A DNA stretch of 64,000 nucleotides. Source: JALYLC01 sp963743275 (GTDB taxonomy: Bacteria; Actinomycetota; Thermoleophilia; Gaiellales; JALYLC01). Made by a program: the position numbers and the translations under genes. Positions 37,228-45,945 of this stretch are shown one piece after another (positions within the stretch are counted from its first letter, which is position 1; every line of letters starts with the position of its first letter). The stretch is from NCBI GenBank assembly GCA_963743275.1, contig CAVUPB010000002.1, positions 562,890 to 626,889 of the forward strand, given 5' to 3'. The notes under the pieces were generated by a model, which made no database searches, was not told where the DNA came from, and saw only the letters and a list, made by a program, of their open reading frames with translations.

Positions 37228-38609
37228 TCTTCGAGCAGATCGTGTGGCGCGATCTCGGGTGCGCCTCGTACGTCGTCGGCTGCCAGGCGGCCGGGGAGGC
37301 CGTCGTCGTCGACCCCCCGCTCGACGTGCGCGAGGTGCTGGCCGCGTGCGAGCGCCACGGCGTCCGCCTGACCGGCGTGATCGAGACCCATACGCACGCC
37401 GACCACGTCTCGGGGCACGGCATCCTGGCGCACGGGCACGGCGCCTGGATCGCGATCCACGAGATCGCGAACGCGGTCTACGAGCACCGGCCGCTGCGCG
37501 ACGGCGACCGCATCGACGTCGGCAACATCGCGCTCGACATCCTGCACACGCCCGGTCACCGCCCGGAGCACTGCTGCGTCGTCGTCTCCGACCGCACGCG
37601 CGGCGACGAGCCCTGGCTCGTGCTCTCCGGGGACGCGCTCTTCGTGGGCGACAGCGGACGCCCCGACCTCGCCGTCGCCGGCGAGGAGGGCGCGGCCGCG
37701 CTCTACCGCTCGCTGCACGAGCGCATGGGGAGCCTCGACGCCGGCGTCGAGCTCTTCCCCGGGCACGTCGCCGGCTCGCTGTGCGGGCGCGGGATGTCGG
37801 CCAAGACGTCTTCCACGCTCGGCTTCGAGCGGCGCTACAACCCGATGCTCGCCGAGATGAAGGTCGAGGAGTTCGTCAAGCGGGCGAACGCCGATCTCGC
37901 ACCCAAGCCGCCCACCATGGGGCGCATCGTCGAGCTCAACCGCGGGCCGCTCCTGACCGAGGCGCCGCGCGCGCGCACGGTCAAGCTCCCCGCCGCCGAC
38001 GCCCAGGTGCTCGACGTGCGCAGCGGCCCGCTCTTCGCCGGCGGGCACATGGCGGGCTCCTTCAACGACGCGGTCGAGGCCCCCGGCTTCGGCAATCGCT
38101 GCGGATTCGCGCTCGACCCCGAGCGCGAGGTCGTGATCGTGGCGGCCTCGCACGAGCAGGCCGAGGACGCCGTGCGCAAGCTCGCGGCGGTGGGCTTCAC
38201 GGAGTTCGCCGAGGTCGGCTTCGGCATCGACTCGGCGCACGCGCACGCGCGCTTCGAGCCCGTCGGGCTGGTCGAGATGGGCCGCCTCTCCGACAAGGGC
38301 GAGCTGCAGGTCGTCGACGTCCGCGAGCCGTCCGAGCAGACCGAGATGGCGAAGGGCGCGCTCGCGGTGCCCTACCGGCTGCTCGGCGAGGCCGACCTCT
38401 CGTCGCTCGATCCCGCGCGCCCGACCGCCGTCGTGTGCCACACCGGGGTACGTGTGCCGATCGCCGCCTCGCTGCTCGCGCGCCGCGGGTTCACGCACGT
38501 GCGCCCGGTGCTGGGCGAGGGCATGAACACCTGGGGCACGCGCGAGGCCGTCGCCGCGGCCGAGGCCGACGCCAAGGCAGCGGCCGCGGAGACGCGCGCG
38601 AAGGGCTGA
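37224..38609 (+). CDS. Persulfide dioxygenase-like metallo-beta-lactamase with two rhodanese domains
   Basis: 461 aa. N-terminal MBL fold with the metal motif THTHADH (residues 55-61), then HTPGHRPEH and LSGDALFVGDSGRPDL, the ETHE1/persulfide dioxygenase pattern. Two rhodanese domains follow: the first (about 255-345) has no active-site Cys (VIVAASHEQ), the second (about 350-440) has it in VVCHTGVRVP. Probably oxidises glutathione- or other thiol persulfides in sulfide detoxification. ATG overlaps the acyl-CoA dehydrogenase stop (ATGA). Confidence 0.87.
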   Translation: MIFEQIVWRDLGCASYVVGCQAAGEAVVVDPPLDVREVLAACERHGVRLTGVIETHTHADHVSGHGILAHGHGAWIAIHEIANAVYEHRPLRDGDRIDVGNIALDILHTPGHRPEHCCVVVSDRTRGDEPWLVLSGDALFVGDSGRPDLAVAGEEGAAALYRSLHERMGSLDAGVELFPGHVAGSLCGRGMSAKTSSTLGFERRYNPMLAEMKVEEFVKRANADLAPKPPTMGRIVELNRGPLLTEAPRARTVKLPAADAQVLDVRSGPLFAGGHMAGSFNDAVEAPGFGNRCGFALDPEREVVIVAASHEQAEDAVRKLAAVGFTEFAEVGFGIDSAHAHARFEPVGLVEMGRLSDKGELQVVDVREPSEQTEMAKGALAVPYRLLGEADLSSLDPARPTAVVCHTGVRVPIAASLLARRGFTHVRPVLGEGMNTWGTREAVAAAEADAKAAAAETRAKG

Positions 38610-38616
38610 AGCTCGG

Positions 38617-39636
38617 TCAGACGTCCTCGGGGACGCCGCTCGCGAGCGAGCGGTTGGCCGCCAGCGCGACGCGCAGCGCGAGCGTCGCATGCGCGCCGGT
38701 CGCCTCGGTCGGCGCCTCGCCGCGCTCGAGCCAGCCCACCACGGCCGCCGTCTGACCGGCCCAGGGATCGGCGCTCGCCACCTCGACGAGGCGCATCGGC
38801 CCGTCGGCGGGGTGCACCCGTAGCCGGTTGGCGGCCTGGTCGACGCCGCCGATGTTGCCGCCGTCGGCCGCGGGCGCCGCGCTGAACGGGTACTCCACCA
38901 CCCCGCGCTCGCACAGGACGCGCAGGTTGCTCGAGAACGGATAGGACTCGGGCTGCATCAGGCCGCCCTCGACGATCGCCTCGCCGCCCTCGTGCTCGAC
39001 GAGCGCGTGGCAGTGCTGCGCGGCGCCGTGCGCGCCGCTGCGCAGCGCGCGGGCGAAGACCCGGCGCGGCGTTCCGAGCACGGCCGCGAGCGTGTCGAAG
39101 TCGTGCACCATCAGGTCGACGCAGACGCCGCCCGAGCGCGCCGGGTCGATCATCCAGTCGTTCCAGGCGGGCGGCGGCGAGAGGCGCTGCGCGCTCGCGG
39201 CCAGCGGACGGCCGAGCTCGCCCGAGGCTGCGATCCGCCGCAGCTCGGTGTACTCGGGCCAGAAGCGCAGCACGAGGCCGACGACGAGCAGCTTGCCGGC
39301 GCGCTCGCCCGCGGCGACGATCGCCTCGGCGTCCTCGAGCGTGAGCGCGATCGGCTTCTCGAGCAGCACGTGCTTGCCGGCGGCGAACGCACGCTCGGCG
39401 GCCTCGCGGTGCTGCGGCGTCGGCAGGCAGATGTCGACGACGTCGACGTCGTCGCGCTCGAGCGGCGCGTAGAGATCGTCCGTCGCCTGCGCGCCGCAGA
39501 GCGCCGCGACGCGCGCGGCGCGCTCGTGCGTGCGCGAGGAGACGGCGACGACCTGCGCGTGCCCGGCCTGCGCCGACCAGGCGCCGGCGTGGGTCTGGCC
39601 CATGAAGCCGGCGCCGACGATCGCGACGTTGATCAT
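38617..39636 (-). CDS. Gfo/Idh/MocA-family oxidoreductase
   Basis: 339 aa. NAD(P)-binding N-terminus VAIVGAGFMGQTHAGAW, DVVDICLPTPQHREAAERAFAAGKHVLLEKPIALT (catalytic Lys in EKP) and a C-terminal substrate domain with GGVCVDLMVHDFDTLAAVLG. Likely a sugar or inositol dehydrogenase. ATG overlaps the stop of the isomerase gene (ATGA). Last of three genes forming a small carbohydrate-type operon. Confidence 0.9.
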   Translation of the reverse strand: MINVAIVGAGFMGQTHAGAWSAQAGHAQVVAVSSRTHERAARVAALCGAQATDDLYAPLERDDVDVVDICLPTPQHREAAERAFAAGKHVLLEKPIALTLEDAEAIVAAGERAGKLLVVGLVLRFWPEYTELRRIAASGELGRPLAASAQRLSPPPAWNDWMIDPARSGGVCVDLMVHDFDTLAAVLGTPRRVFARALRSGAHGAAQHCHALVEHEGGEAIVEGGLMQPESYPFSSNLRVLCERGVVEYPFSAAPAADGGNIGGVDQAANRLRVHPADGPMRLVEVASADPWAGQTAAVVGWLERGEAPTEATGAHATLALRVALAANRSLASGVPEDV

Positions 39637-40427
39637 CCCAGGCCGAGCGCGTTCAGGTGCTTGCAGGCGCGCGCCATGGCCGCATCGACCTCGGCGAGCG
39701 GCGGCCACGGCTCGCCCTGGAACTCGATCTCGACCGAGAGCGGGCCGGCGTAGCCGCCGGACTCGAGGATGCCGAGCACCGCGGCGAAGTCGACCGTGCC
39801 GTCGCCGGGCGCCGGGAAGTCCCAGTTCGCCTTGCCGCCGCGGTGATCCTTGAGGTGCACGTTGGCGAGGTAGGGCACGACCTGGGCGAGGTCGTCGACG
39901 GCCTTGACGTCGCCGTAGAACTCGCAGTTGCCCGTGTCGTAGGCGACCTTGATGCGCGGATGGCCGATGCGCGCGAGCAGCGGCAGCGTGAGCGCGGCGC
40001 TCGCCATGATGTCGCCGTGGATCTCGAGCGCGACGTCGACGCCGGCCTCGTCCGCCGCGTTCGCGAGCGCCTCGATGTTGGAGAGGAAGGCGGACTCGTT
40101 CTCCTCCTGGCTCGAATGCCCGCCGATCGCCGTGCTCATGACGGGCAGGCCGTAGTTCGCGCACCACTCGACGGCCTTGATGCCGAGCGCGAGGCCGTCG
40201 GTCGTGGTGAGGTCGGAGTGGCCCGAGAGCACGACGGGCTCGAGGCCGAAGTGCTCGAGGCGCGCGCGCAGCTCGCCCGTGTCGGCATCGAGGTCGACAT
40301 GCTCGGTCCAGCCCGCGACCGCGGTCAGCTCGACCGTGCGGTAGCCGGCCGCGGCGATGCCCGCGAGGGCCTCTTCCCGGCCGTAGGTGTGGTACGAGTT
40401 CGTGTGCCCCGCCAGCGCGTTGCGCAT
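39633..40427 (-). CDS. Sugar phosphate isomerase/epimerase-like TIM-barrel protein
   Basis: 264 aa, AP-endonuclease-2-type TIM barrel. Metal-ligand positions are visible in VALEIHGDIMAS, VAYDTGNCEFYGD, VHLKDHRGG and SVEIEFQGEP. Family members include inosose dehydratase and sugar isomerases. With the Gfo/Idh dehydrogenase it probably forms a cyclitol or sugar catabolic pair. Begins directly after the VOC gene stop with no gap. Confidence 0.85.
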   Translation of the reverse strand: MRNALAGHTNSYHTYGREEALAGIAAAGYRTVELTAVAGWTEHVDLDADTGELRARLEHFGLEPVVLSGHSDLTTTDGLALGIKAVEWCANYGLPVMSTAIGGHSSQEENESAFLSNIEALANAADEAGVDVALEIHGDIMASAALTLPLLARIGHPRIKVAYDTGNCEFYGDVKAVDDLAQVVPYLANVHLKDHRGGKANWDFPAPGDGTVDFAAVLGILESGGYAGPLSVEIEFQGEPWPPLAEVDAAMARACKHLNALGLG

Positions 40428-40784
40428 CTAGAACCACCCCTCCTCATCGGGGTTCGCGTACTGCATGAACTCGACGACGGCGCCGCCGATGCGCAGGAAG
40501 GCGACCTGGCAGAAGCCGCCGCCGACCTCGAACGGGCCGAGCAGCAGCTCGTGGCCCTCGATCGCGGCCTGGATGTCGTCGACGCGGTAGGCGACGTGCG
40601 GCATGTCGCGCACCGGGCCCGTGACCGTCGTGTCCGGCTCGAAGCGCAGGTACTCGACATGGAACGGGTGGTCGCGCGGGCTCGTGACCCACACGCGCGT
40701 GGCGTCGACGAACACCTCGCCGTCGTGGCGCTCGTCGGTGATGACACCGATGTGGTCGAAGCGTGCGCGTGCGATCCCGTCCAT
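40428..40784 (-). CDS. VOC (glyoxalase/dioxygenase-fold) protein
   Basis: 118 aa. FDHIGVITD begins the first beta-alpha-beta-beta unit, MPHVAYRVDDIQAAIEG the second, and GGAVVEFMQYANPDEEG ends it; His and Glu metal ligands are in expected places. A GGGAGGGACG ribosome-binding site precedes the ATG. First gene of the three-gene operon with the isomerase and dehydrogenase; might act as an epimerase or isomerase on the same substrate. Confidence 0.82.
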   Translation of the reverse strand: MDGIARARFDHIGVITDERHDGEVFVDATRVWVTSPRDHPFHVEYLRFEPDTTVTGPVRDMPHVAYRVDDIQAAIEGHELLLGPFEVGGGFCQVAFLRIGGAVVEFMQYANPDEEGWF

Positions 40785-40825
40785 CGTCCCTCCCGTCGGT
40801 GACTCGCCGGGATCTAACCACGTGA

Positions 40826-40831
40826 GAGGAT
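40826..40831 (+). promoter_or_regulatory. Possible -10 box (GAGGAT)
   Basis: Hexamer with A2 and T6 conserved, 6 nt before the GTG of the SDR gene; weak, listed because spacing matches the leaderless pattern elsewhere. Confidence 0.3.
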
Positions 40832-40837
40832 CCCCGC

Positions 40838-41611
40838 GTGCGCTTCGAGGGCAAGACGGTAGCGATCACGGGCGGCGGGGGCGGCATCGGCAGCGCGCTC
40901 GTGCTCCGCTTCGCCGCCGAGGGCGCCCGGGTGCGCTGCATCGACATCGACGAGGGGCGCGCACGGCGCGCCGCCGAGGCCGCCGGGGACGCCGTCGGGG
41001 CCGTCGTCGCCGACGTCACCGTGGCGGCCGACGTCGAGCGCGCGCTGGCCGGCCGCGTCGACGTGCTCGTCAACAACACGCTCTCGGCGATCGGCGACAA
41101 CCTCGTCACGATCGACGAGGAGTCGTGGCGGCGCGACCTCGACGGCACGCTCACGAGCGCCTACCTCTGCTGTCGCGCCGTGCTCCCCGGGATGATCGAG
41201 CGCAAGACCGGGGCGATCGTCAACGTCGCCTCGGTCAACGGCCTCGGCTACTACGGCAACGAGGCCTACAGCGCCGCCAAGGCGGGCCTGATCAACCTCA
41301 CGCAGTCGATCGCCGCGCGCTACGGGCGCCACGGCGTGCGCGCCAACGCCGTCGCGCCGGGGACGATCCGCACGGCGGCCTGGGACGCCCGCCTCGCGCT
41401 CGAGCCGGATCTGCTCACGCGGGTCGCGCGCTGGTACCCGCTGGGGCGCGTGGGGACGCCCGACGAGGTCGCCGGCCCGGTGCTCTTCCTGGCCTCGGAC
41501 GAGGCCTCGTTCGTGAGCGGGGCGGTGCTCACGGTGGACGGCGGGCTCACGTCGGGCCAGGTGCGCATGGCCGACGAGCTGCTCGCCGAGAGCCGCGACG
41601 CGGAGGTCTGA
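40838..41611 (+). CDS. Short-chain dehydrogenase/reductase
   Basis: 257 aa classical SDR: AITGGGGGIGSALV cofactor loop, VLVNNTLSAI (NNAG motif altered to NNTL), catalytic Ser in VNVASVNG and Tyr-x3-Lys in EAYSAAKAGLINLT, with VDGGLTSGQ at the end. GTG start, no ribosome-binding site. The amidohydrolase gene starts 1 nt after its stop, so the two probably act on related compounds. Substrate unknown. Confidence 0.88.
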   Translation: MRFEGKTVAITGGGGGIGSALVLRFAAEGARVRCIDIDEGRARRAAEAAGDAVGAVVADVTVAADVERALAGRVDVLVNNTLSAIGDNLVTIDEESWRRDLDGTLTSAYLCCRAVLPGMIERKTGAIVNVASVNGLGYYGNEAYSAAKAGLINLTQSIAARYGRHGVRANAVAPGTIRTAAWDARLALEPDLLTRVARWYPLGRVGTPDEVAGPVLFLASDEASFVSGAVLTVDGGLTSGQVRMADELLAESRDAEV

Positions 41612-41612
41612 G

Positions 41613-43166
41613 GTGCTCGATCTGTGCTTCCGCGGCGCCCGCGTCGTCGACGGCGCGGGCAATCCCTGGTACCGCGCCGACGTCGGGGTGCGCGACGGCC
41701 GCATCGTCGCCGTCGGGACCGTCGAGGAGCCGGCGCGCCGCACGCTGGCCTGTGACGGGCTGGTGCTGACGCCGGGCTTCATCGACATGCACACGCACTC
41801 CGACGTGCAGCTGCTGGCGCACCCCGACCACGCCTGCAAGGTGCACCAGGGCGTGACGCTCGAGGTGCTCGGCCAGGACGGGCTCGCGCTCGCGCCCGTC
41901 GACGACGCCACGATGAGGCTCCTGCGCGCGCAGCTCGCGGGCTGGAACGGCGCCGAGCCCGGGCTCGACGACAGCTGGCGCAGCGTGGCCGAGTACCTCG
42001 CGCGCTTCGAGCGCACGACCGCGGTCAACGTCTGCTACCTCCTCCCCCACGCCACCCTGCGGCTGCTGACGGTCGGAGCGGACGACCGCCCGGCGAGCGA
42101 GGCCGAGCTCGACGCGATGCGGGCGCTCGTGCGGCAGGGCCTCGCGGAGGGCGCGGTCGGGCTCTCGGCGGGCCTCACCTATGCCCCCGGCATGTACGCG
42201 AGCGACGACGAGCTCGTCGAGCTCTGCCGCGAGCTGACGGGCGGCGCCTACTACTGCCCGCACCACCGCAACTACGGCCTGCATGCGCTGAAGGGCTACG
42301 CCGACTCGATCGAGATCGCGCGCCGGGCGGGCGTGCCGCTGCACCTCGCACACGCCCACCTCGGCTTCGCCTGCAACCGCGGGCGCGCGCCCGAGCTGCT
42401 GGCGCTGATCGACGCCGCGCGCAGCGAGGGCGTGGACGTCACGCTCGACACCTACCCGTACCTCGCCGGCGCGACCTACCTGCACGCCCTGCTGCCGGGC
42501 TGGGCGCACGAGGGCGGCCCCGATGCGACGATCGCCCGGCTGCGCGACCCCGGCCTGCGCGAGCGGCTGCGCTTCGAGCTCGAGGAGCAGGGATCGGACG
42601 GCTTTCACGACGTCCCCGTCGAGTGGGACAAGCTCGTGCACGACGGCGTCTCGATCGCCGATCTGGCCGCCCGCGAGGGCAAACGGCCGATCGACGTCTA
42701 CTGCGAGCGCTGCGCGGAGTCGGGTCTCTCGGCTGCGGGCGTCGTGCATTTCGGCAACGAGGAGAACGTGCGCACGACGATGCAGCACCCCGCGCACACC
42801 GCCGGGAGCGACGGGATCCTCGTGGGCGAGCGCCCGCATCCGCGCGGCTGGGGCACGTTCGCCCGCTACCTCGCGGTCTACGTGCGCGAGCTCGGCGTGC
42901 TCTCGCTCGAGCAGTGCGTCCGCCACATGACCTCGCTGCCGGCGCAGCGCCTCGGGCTCGCCGACCGCGGCCTCGTGCGCCCCGGGATGGCGGCCGACAT
43001 CGCGGTCTTCGACGCCGGCAGCGTGCGCGACGTGGCCACCTACGAGGACCCGCGGCAGCTCGCGGAGGGCTTCGAGTACGTGGCGGTCAACGGCGAGCTG
43101 GTGCTCGACGGCGGGGTCCACAGCGGCGCCACGCCGGGCCGCGCGCTGCGCCGCACGCCCTCCTAG
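41613..43166 (+). CDS. D-aminoacylase-like metal-dependent amidohydrolase
   Basis: 517 aa of the amidohydrolase superfamily. HxH motif in GFIDMHTHSDV, later His ligands in HHRNYGLHALKGY and LHLAHAHLGF, and the Asp region near SDGILVGERPHPRGWGTF; PGMAADIAVFD is the C-terminal beta-sandwich signature. D-aminoacylases usually have a metal-ligand Cys in a GNCG motif; here it reads EVLGQDGLALAP, so the metal site is altered. Likely an N-acyl-amino-acid, hydantoin or lactam hydrolase. Ends 16 bp from a convergent gene. Confidence 0.83.
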   Translation: MLDLCFRGARVVDGAGNPWYRADVGVRDGRIVAVGTVEEPARRTLACDGLVLTPGFIDMHTHSDVQLLAHPDHACKVHQGVTLEVLGQDGLALAPVDDATMRLLRAQLAGWNGAEPGLDDSWRSVAEYLARFERTTAVNVCYLLPHATLRLLTVGADDRPASEAELDAMRALVRQGLAEGAVGLSAGLTYAPGMYASDDELVELCRELTGGAYYCPHHRNYGLHALKGYADSIEIARRAGVPLHLAHAHLGFACNRGRAPELLALIDAARSEGVDVTLDTYPYLAGATYLHALLPGWAHEGGPDATIARLRDPGLRERLRFELEEQGSDGFHDVPVEWDKLVHDGVSIADLAAREGKRPIDVYCERCAESGLSAAGVVHFGNEENVRTTMQHPAHTAGSDGILVGERPHPRGWGTFARYLAVYVRELGVLSLEQCVRHMTSLPAQRLGLADRGLVRPGMAADIAVFDAGSVRDVATYEDPRQLAEGFEYVAVNGELVLDGGVHSGATPGRALRRTPS

Positions 43167-43182
43167 TGTCCTGACACCAACC

Positions 43183-44472
43183 CTAGCCCGCGAGCGCGAG
43201 CGCCTCGCGGATGCGGTCGAGCGCGCTCAGAGGCGCCATGCCGTAGTGGTAGAGGTCGACGCGGTCGACGCCGGCAGCCTGCGCCGCGCGCAGCTTGGCC
43301 GCCAGGTTCTCGGCGGAGTCGCAGTCGGGCGGCACGGGCCGCAGCGCGGCGACGAGCGCAACCGGGTCCGCAACATCGGGGTCAGACCCCGATGTTGCGG
43401 TCCGTGCACGGTCGGGGTCCGACCCCGAGCGTGCAAGGCTCGCGTAGGCGGCGAGGTCGCCTGCCACACGGGCCGGGTCGGCGGCGTAGGCGATCGCTCC
43501 GATCGCCGCTCCGGCGCGCGCGCAGGCGGCCACGTCGACGCCGTGGCGCCAGGCGATCGTCGGGGCGGCGCCGCCCTGGGGACGGCCGTCCGCATAGCCC
43601 TTGACGGCGCCCGAGGAGTCGAGCAGCTCGAAGCGCGTGCCGTACTCGGCGGTCGCGGCCGCGAGCTCGCCGGCGAGCGTCGCGACCGTCTCGCAGCGCG
43701 CGTCCAGCAGTGCGCCGAGCTGACCTCCGAGCAGATCCGCGGCCTGCTCGCGCGAGAGCTCGGCGCTCGCCTGCGGCGCGTCGCCCGCGAGCGCGCGCTC
43801 GACCTCGGCGCAGGCCCGGCGGCGCAGCTCCGCGGGATCCGCCCCGTGGCGCCGCGCGCCCTCCAGGCAGTGCGCGCAGAAGCAGAGGCCGAGCAGCAGG
43901 CGCGCGGCCGCGCCGAGCTCGACGAAGTAGCGCTCGTGATGCGCGCCGTGCTCGAGGCCGTGGTGGTGCAGCGACTCCGCCAGCACCGAGCCGGCTCCGT
44001 GCGCGGCGACGTCCTCGGCAAGGGCACGGGCGTACGCGCGCACGTCGGGGTTGGCGGGGCACAGCTCGGTCAGGCAGGGGTCGCCGAAGCAGGTCTGCTC
44101 GGCGAAGCGCGGATCGCCGTCCTCGGTCCAGTCGACGTGCAGGAAGACCGTCCAGGCCTGCACGCCGAGGCCGCGCGCGCGGGCCGCGGCGACGAGCTCG
44201 GCGAGCGGGTCGCCGGCCGCCGTCAGCCGGCTCGGGCGCGGCTGCAGCGCAAGGCCGCGCCAGAGCGCGGGATCGGGGCGGAAGAAGATCTCGCCGCCCG
44301 GCTGGTAGCGCAGGCGGCGCGTGCGCGCGTGCGGAAAGAGGTCGCGCGAGGCGTGGTAGGCGGCCGCCATCGTCACGCCTCCGAGCCCGGCGCGGCCCTC
44401 GATGTTGTCGAGCACGGCCGTGAGCCCCTCGTCGGCGAGGTCGCTCGCGAAGCAGAACGCCGCGGTCTTCAC
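43183..44472 (-). CDS. Unknown protein, possible glycoside-hydrolase-like TIM barrel, with repeat insertion
   Basis: 429 aa from GTG 44472 (KTAAFCFASDLADEG). Layout of the first 250 residues (beta strands, LGVQAWTVFLHVDW, LCPANPDVRAYARALAEDVAAHGAGSVLAESLHHHG, a C-x2-C in LCFCAHCLEG) suggests a TIM barrel like uncharacterised glycosidase-like proteins; this is inference. Near residues 345-370 a pair of type A palindromic repeats is inserted in frame and translated (SGSDPDRARTATSGSDPDV). GTG overlaps the M20 gene stop (GTGA), so it is coexpressed with that hydrolase. Confidence 0.65.
   Translation of the reverse strand: MKTAAFCFASDLADEGLTAVLDNIEGRAGLGGVTMAAAYHASRDLFPHARTRRLRYQPGGEIFFRPDPALWRGLALQPRPSRLTAAGDPLAELVAAARARGLGVQAWTVFLHVDWTEDGDPRFAEQTCFGDPCLTELCPANPDVRAYARALAEDVAAHGAGSVLAESLHHHGLEHGAHHERYFVELGAAARLLLGLCFCAHCLEGARRHGADPAELRRRACAEVERALAGDAPQASAELSREQAADLLGGQLGALLDARCETVATLAGELAAATAEYGTRFELLDSSGAVKGYADGRPQGGAAPTIAWRHGVDVAACARAGAAIGAIAYAADPARVAGDLAAYASLARSGSDPDRARTATSGSDPDVADPVALVAALRPVPPDCDSAENLAAKLRAAQAAGVDRVDLYHYGMAPLSALDRIREALALAG
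43370..43434. repeat. Type A palindromic repeat pair inside a coding region
   Basis: Unit 1 (43370-43398): perfect 14-bp arms GCAACATCGGGGTC and GACCCCGATGTTGC around one base. Unit 2 (43406-43434): arms GCACGGTCGGGGTC and GACCCCGAGCGTGC, one mismatch, one-base centre. Unit starts are 36 bp apart. Both lie in frame within the 43183-44472 gene. Confidence 0.9.
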
Positions 44473-45779
44473 GCGACGCCGCACCAGTCGCACAGCGCGA
44501 GCGCCACCACGGTCGCGACCTCGACCAGCTCGTCCACGCCGACGTACTCGGCCGAGGAGTGCGCCTGGGCGAAGTCGCCCGGGCCGTAGAGCACCGCCGG
44601 GATGCCGGCCTCCGCCAGCCACGCGAGGTCGGAGACGGCCTCGAAGCCGCCCAGGCGCGGCTCGCCCGCGACGGCGCGGAAGGCCGCCGAGAGGCCCGTC
44701 ACGAGCGGGTGGTCGGAGGCGACCTCGCTGGGCGGGAACGACACGCCCGAGACGCCCCACTCGATCTCGGGCGGGTGCTCGCGCAGCCACGGATCGGCGG
44801 CCGCGACGCGCGCGACGTACTGCTCGAACTCGGCCCGGACGTCGTCGCCGCGCTCGCTCGGGAGGTACTTGAGCGAGAGCCCGAGCGCGCAGTAGTCGGA
44901 GAAGTTCGAATACGCGACCATGCCGTTCGGCATGCCGTCGGCGCCGCCGCCGGAGCCGCCCGCGATCACGCCGGGGTTGATCGTCGTGATCCCGCGCGGC
45001 ATCAGCGGGTGCACCTTGTGCACCGCCCAGTGGCGCTCGAGCTCGGCGACCGCCGCAAGCAGCTTGACGGCCTTCTCGATCGCGCTCACGGCCTCGCCGC
45101 GGCCGCCGGCGTGCACGGAGCGGTAGCGGACCGCCGAGTGGCCCGTGCGGCCGCGCACCACGACGCGCACCCATTCGAGACCGCCCTCGACCGTGACGAT
45201 CTCGCGCGCCGTCGGCTCGAGCACGATCGCCGCATCCGCGCGGTGCCCGCGCGCGAGCGCCGCGCGCGTGCCCGGCCCGCCCGTCTCCTCGTCGACGACC
45301 GACTGGAAGACGACGTCGCCGGCGAGGCGCACGCCGAGCGCCGCGAGCGCGCGCAGCGCGACGATCCCGGCGGCGATCCCGCCCTTCATGTCGCACGCGC
45401 CGCGGCCCCACAGCCGGTCGCCCTCGAGCTCGCCGCCCCACGGATCGTGCGGCCACGCCGACGGATCGCCCGCCGGCACGACGTCCACGTGCCCGTTGAG
45501 GATCAGCGAGCGGCCGCCGCCGGCGCCGGCCAGGCGGCCGACCACGTCGTCGCGCCCGGGCAGCGCCTCGAAGCGGTCGACGCGCATGCCGAGCGCCGCG
45601 AGGTGCGCCGCCATGGCGTCCTGGCAGGCCGCCTCCGCCGCGGTCGCGCGCGCCTGCGCGGCGGCATCGACCAGCAGCTTCGGGTTCTCGCTCGCGTGCG
45701 CCACGAGCTCGCGCACGAGCGCGACCAGCTCGTCCCGCCGCCCGGCCACCGCCCCTCGCACCGCCTCGACATCGCCCAT
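44469..45779 (-). CDS. M20-family metallohydrolase (ArgE/DapE-like), copy 1
   Basis: 436 aa. Metal ligands in LILNGHVDVVPAGD, GRGACDMKGGIAAG, DEETGGPGT and YGPGDFAQAHSSAEYVGVDEL; dimerisation domain in the middle. Cleaves an N-acyl amino acid or related amide. The end (CDWCGVA) resembles that of the M20 enzyme at 50551-51867 (MDWCGVA), so the two are paralogues on either side of the importer operon. TAGGAT -10 box lies 8 nt before the ATG. Confidence 0.9.
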   Translation of the reverse strand: MGDVEAVRGAVAGRRDELVALVRELVAHASENPKLLVDAAAQARATAAEAACQDAMAAHLAALGMRVDRFEALPGRDDVVGRLAGAGGGRSLILNGHVDVVPAGDPSAWPHDPWGGELEGDRLWGRGACDMKGGIAAGIVALRALAALGVRLAGDVVFQSVVDEETGGPGTRAALARGHRADAAIVLEPTAREIVTVEGGLEWVRVVVRGRTGHSAVRYRSVHAGGRGEAVSAIEKAVKLLAAVAELERHWAVHKVHPLMPRGITTINPGVIAGGSGGGADGMPNGMVAYSNFSDYCALGLSLKYLPSERGDDVRAEFEQYVARVAAADPWLREHPPEIEWGVSGVSFPPSEVASDHPLVTGLSAAFRAVAGEPRLGGFEAVSDLAWLAEAGIPAVLYGPGDFAQAHSSAEYVGVDELVEVATVVALALCDWCGVA

Positions 45780-45787
45780 GGCCGGCG

Positions 45788-45793
45788 ATCCTA
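45788..45793 (-). promoter_or_regulatory. -10 box (TAGGAT) of M20 gene
   Basis: TAnnnT 8 nt before the ATG at 45779. The rest of the 166-bp divergent gap leads to the importer operon, whose first gene has a strong GGAGGAGACAC ribosome-binding site. Confidence 0.45.
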
Positions 45794-45945
45794 TAGCGGA
45801 ACGGGTCGGTCGCCGGAGAGCGAACCGCTGCGCGAGATCCGTCGATTGACGGACTACCCGCGGCCCGAAAAGGAGTGTATGGTCGGCCGATCCGCGGGAT
45901 CCCCGCCGCGGGAGGGAACTGGCTGCGATACGCCGGAGGAGACAC

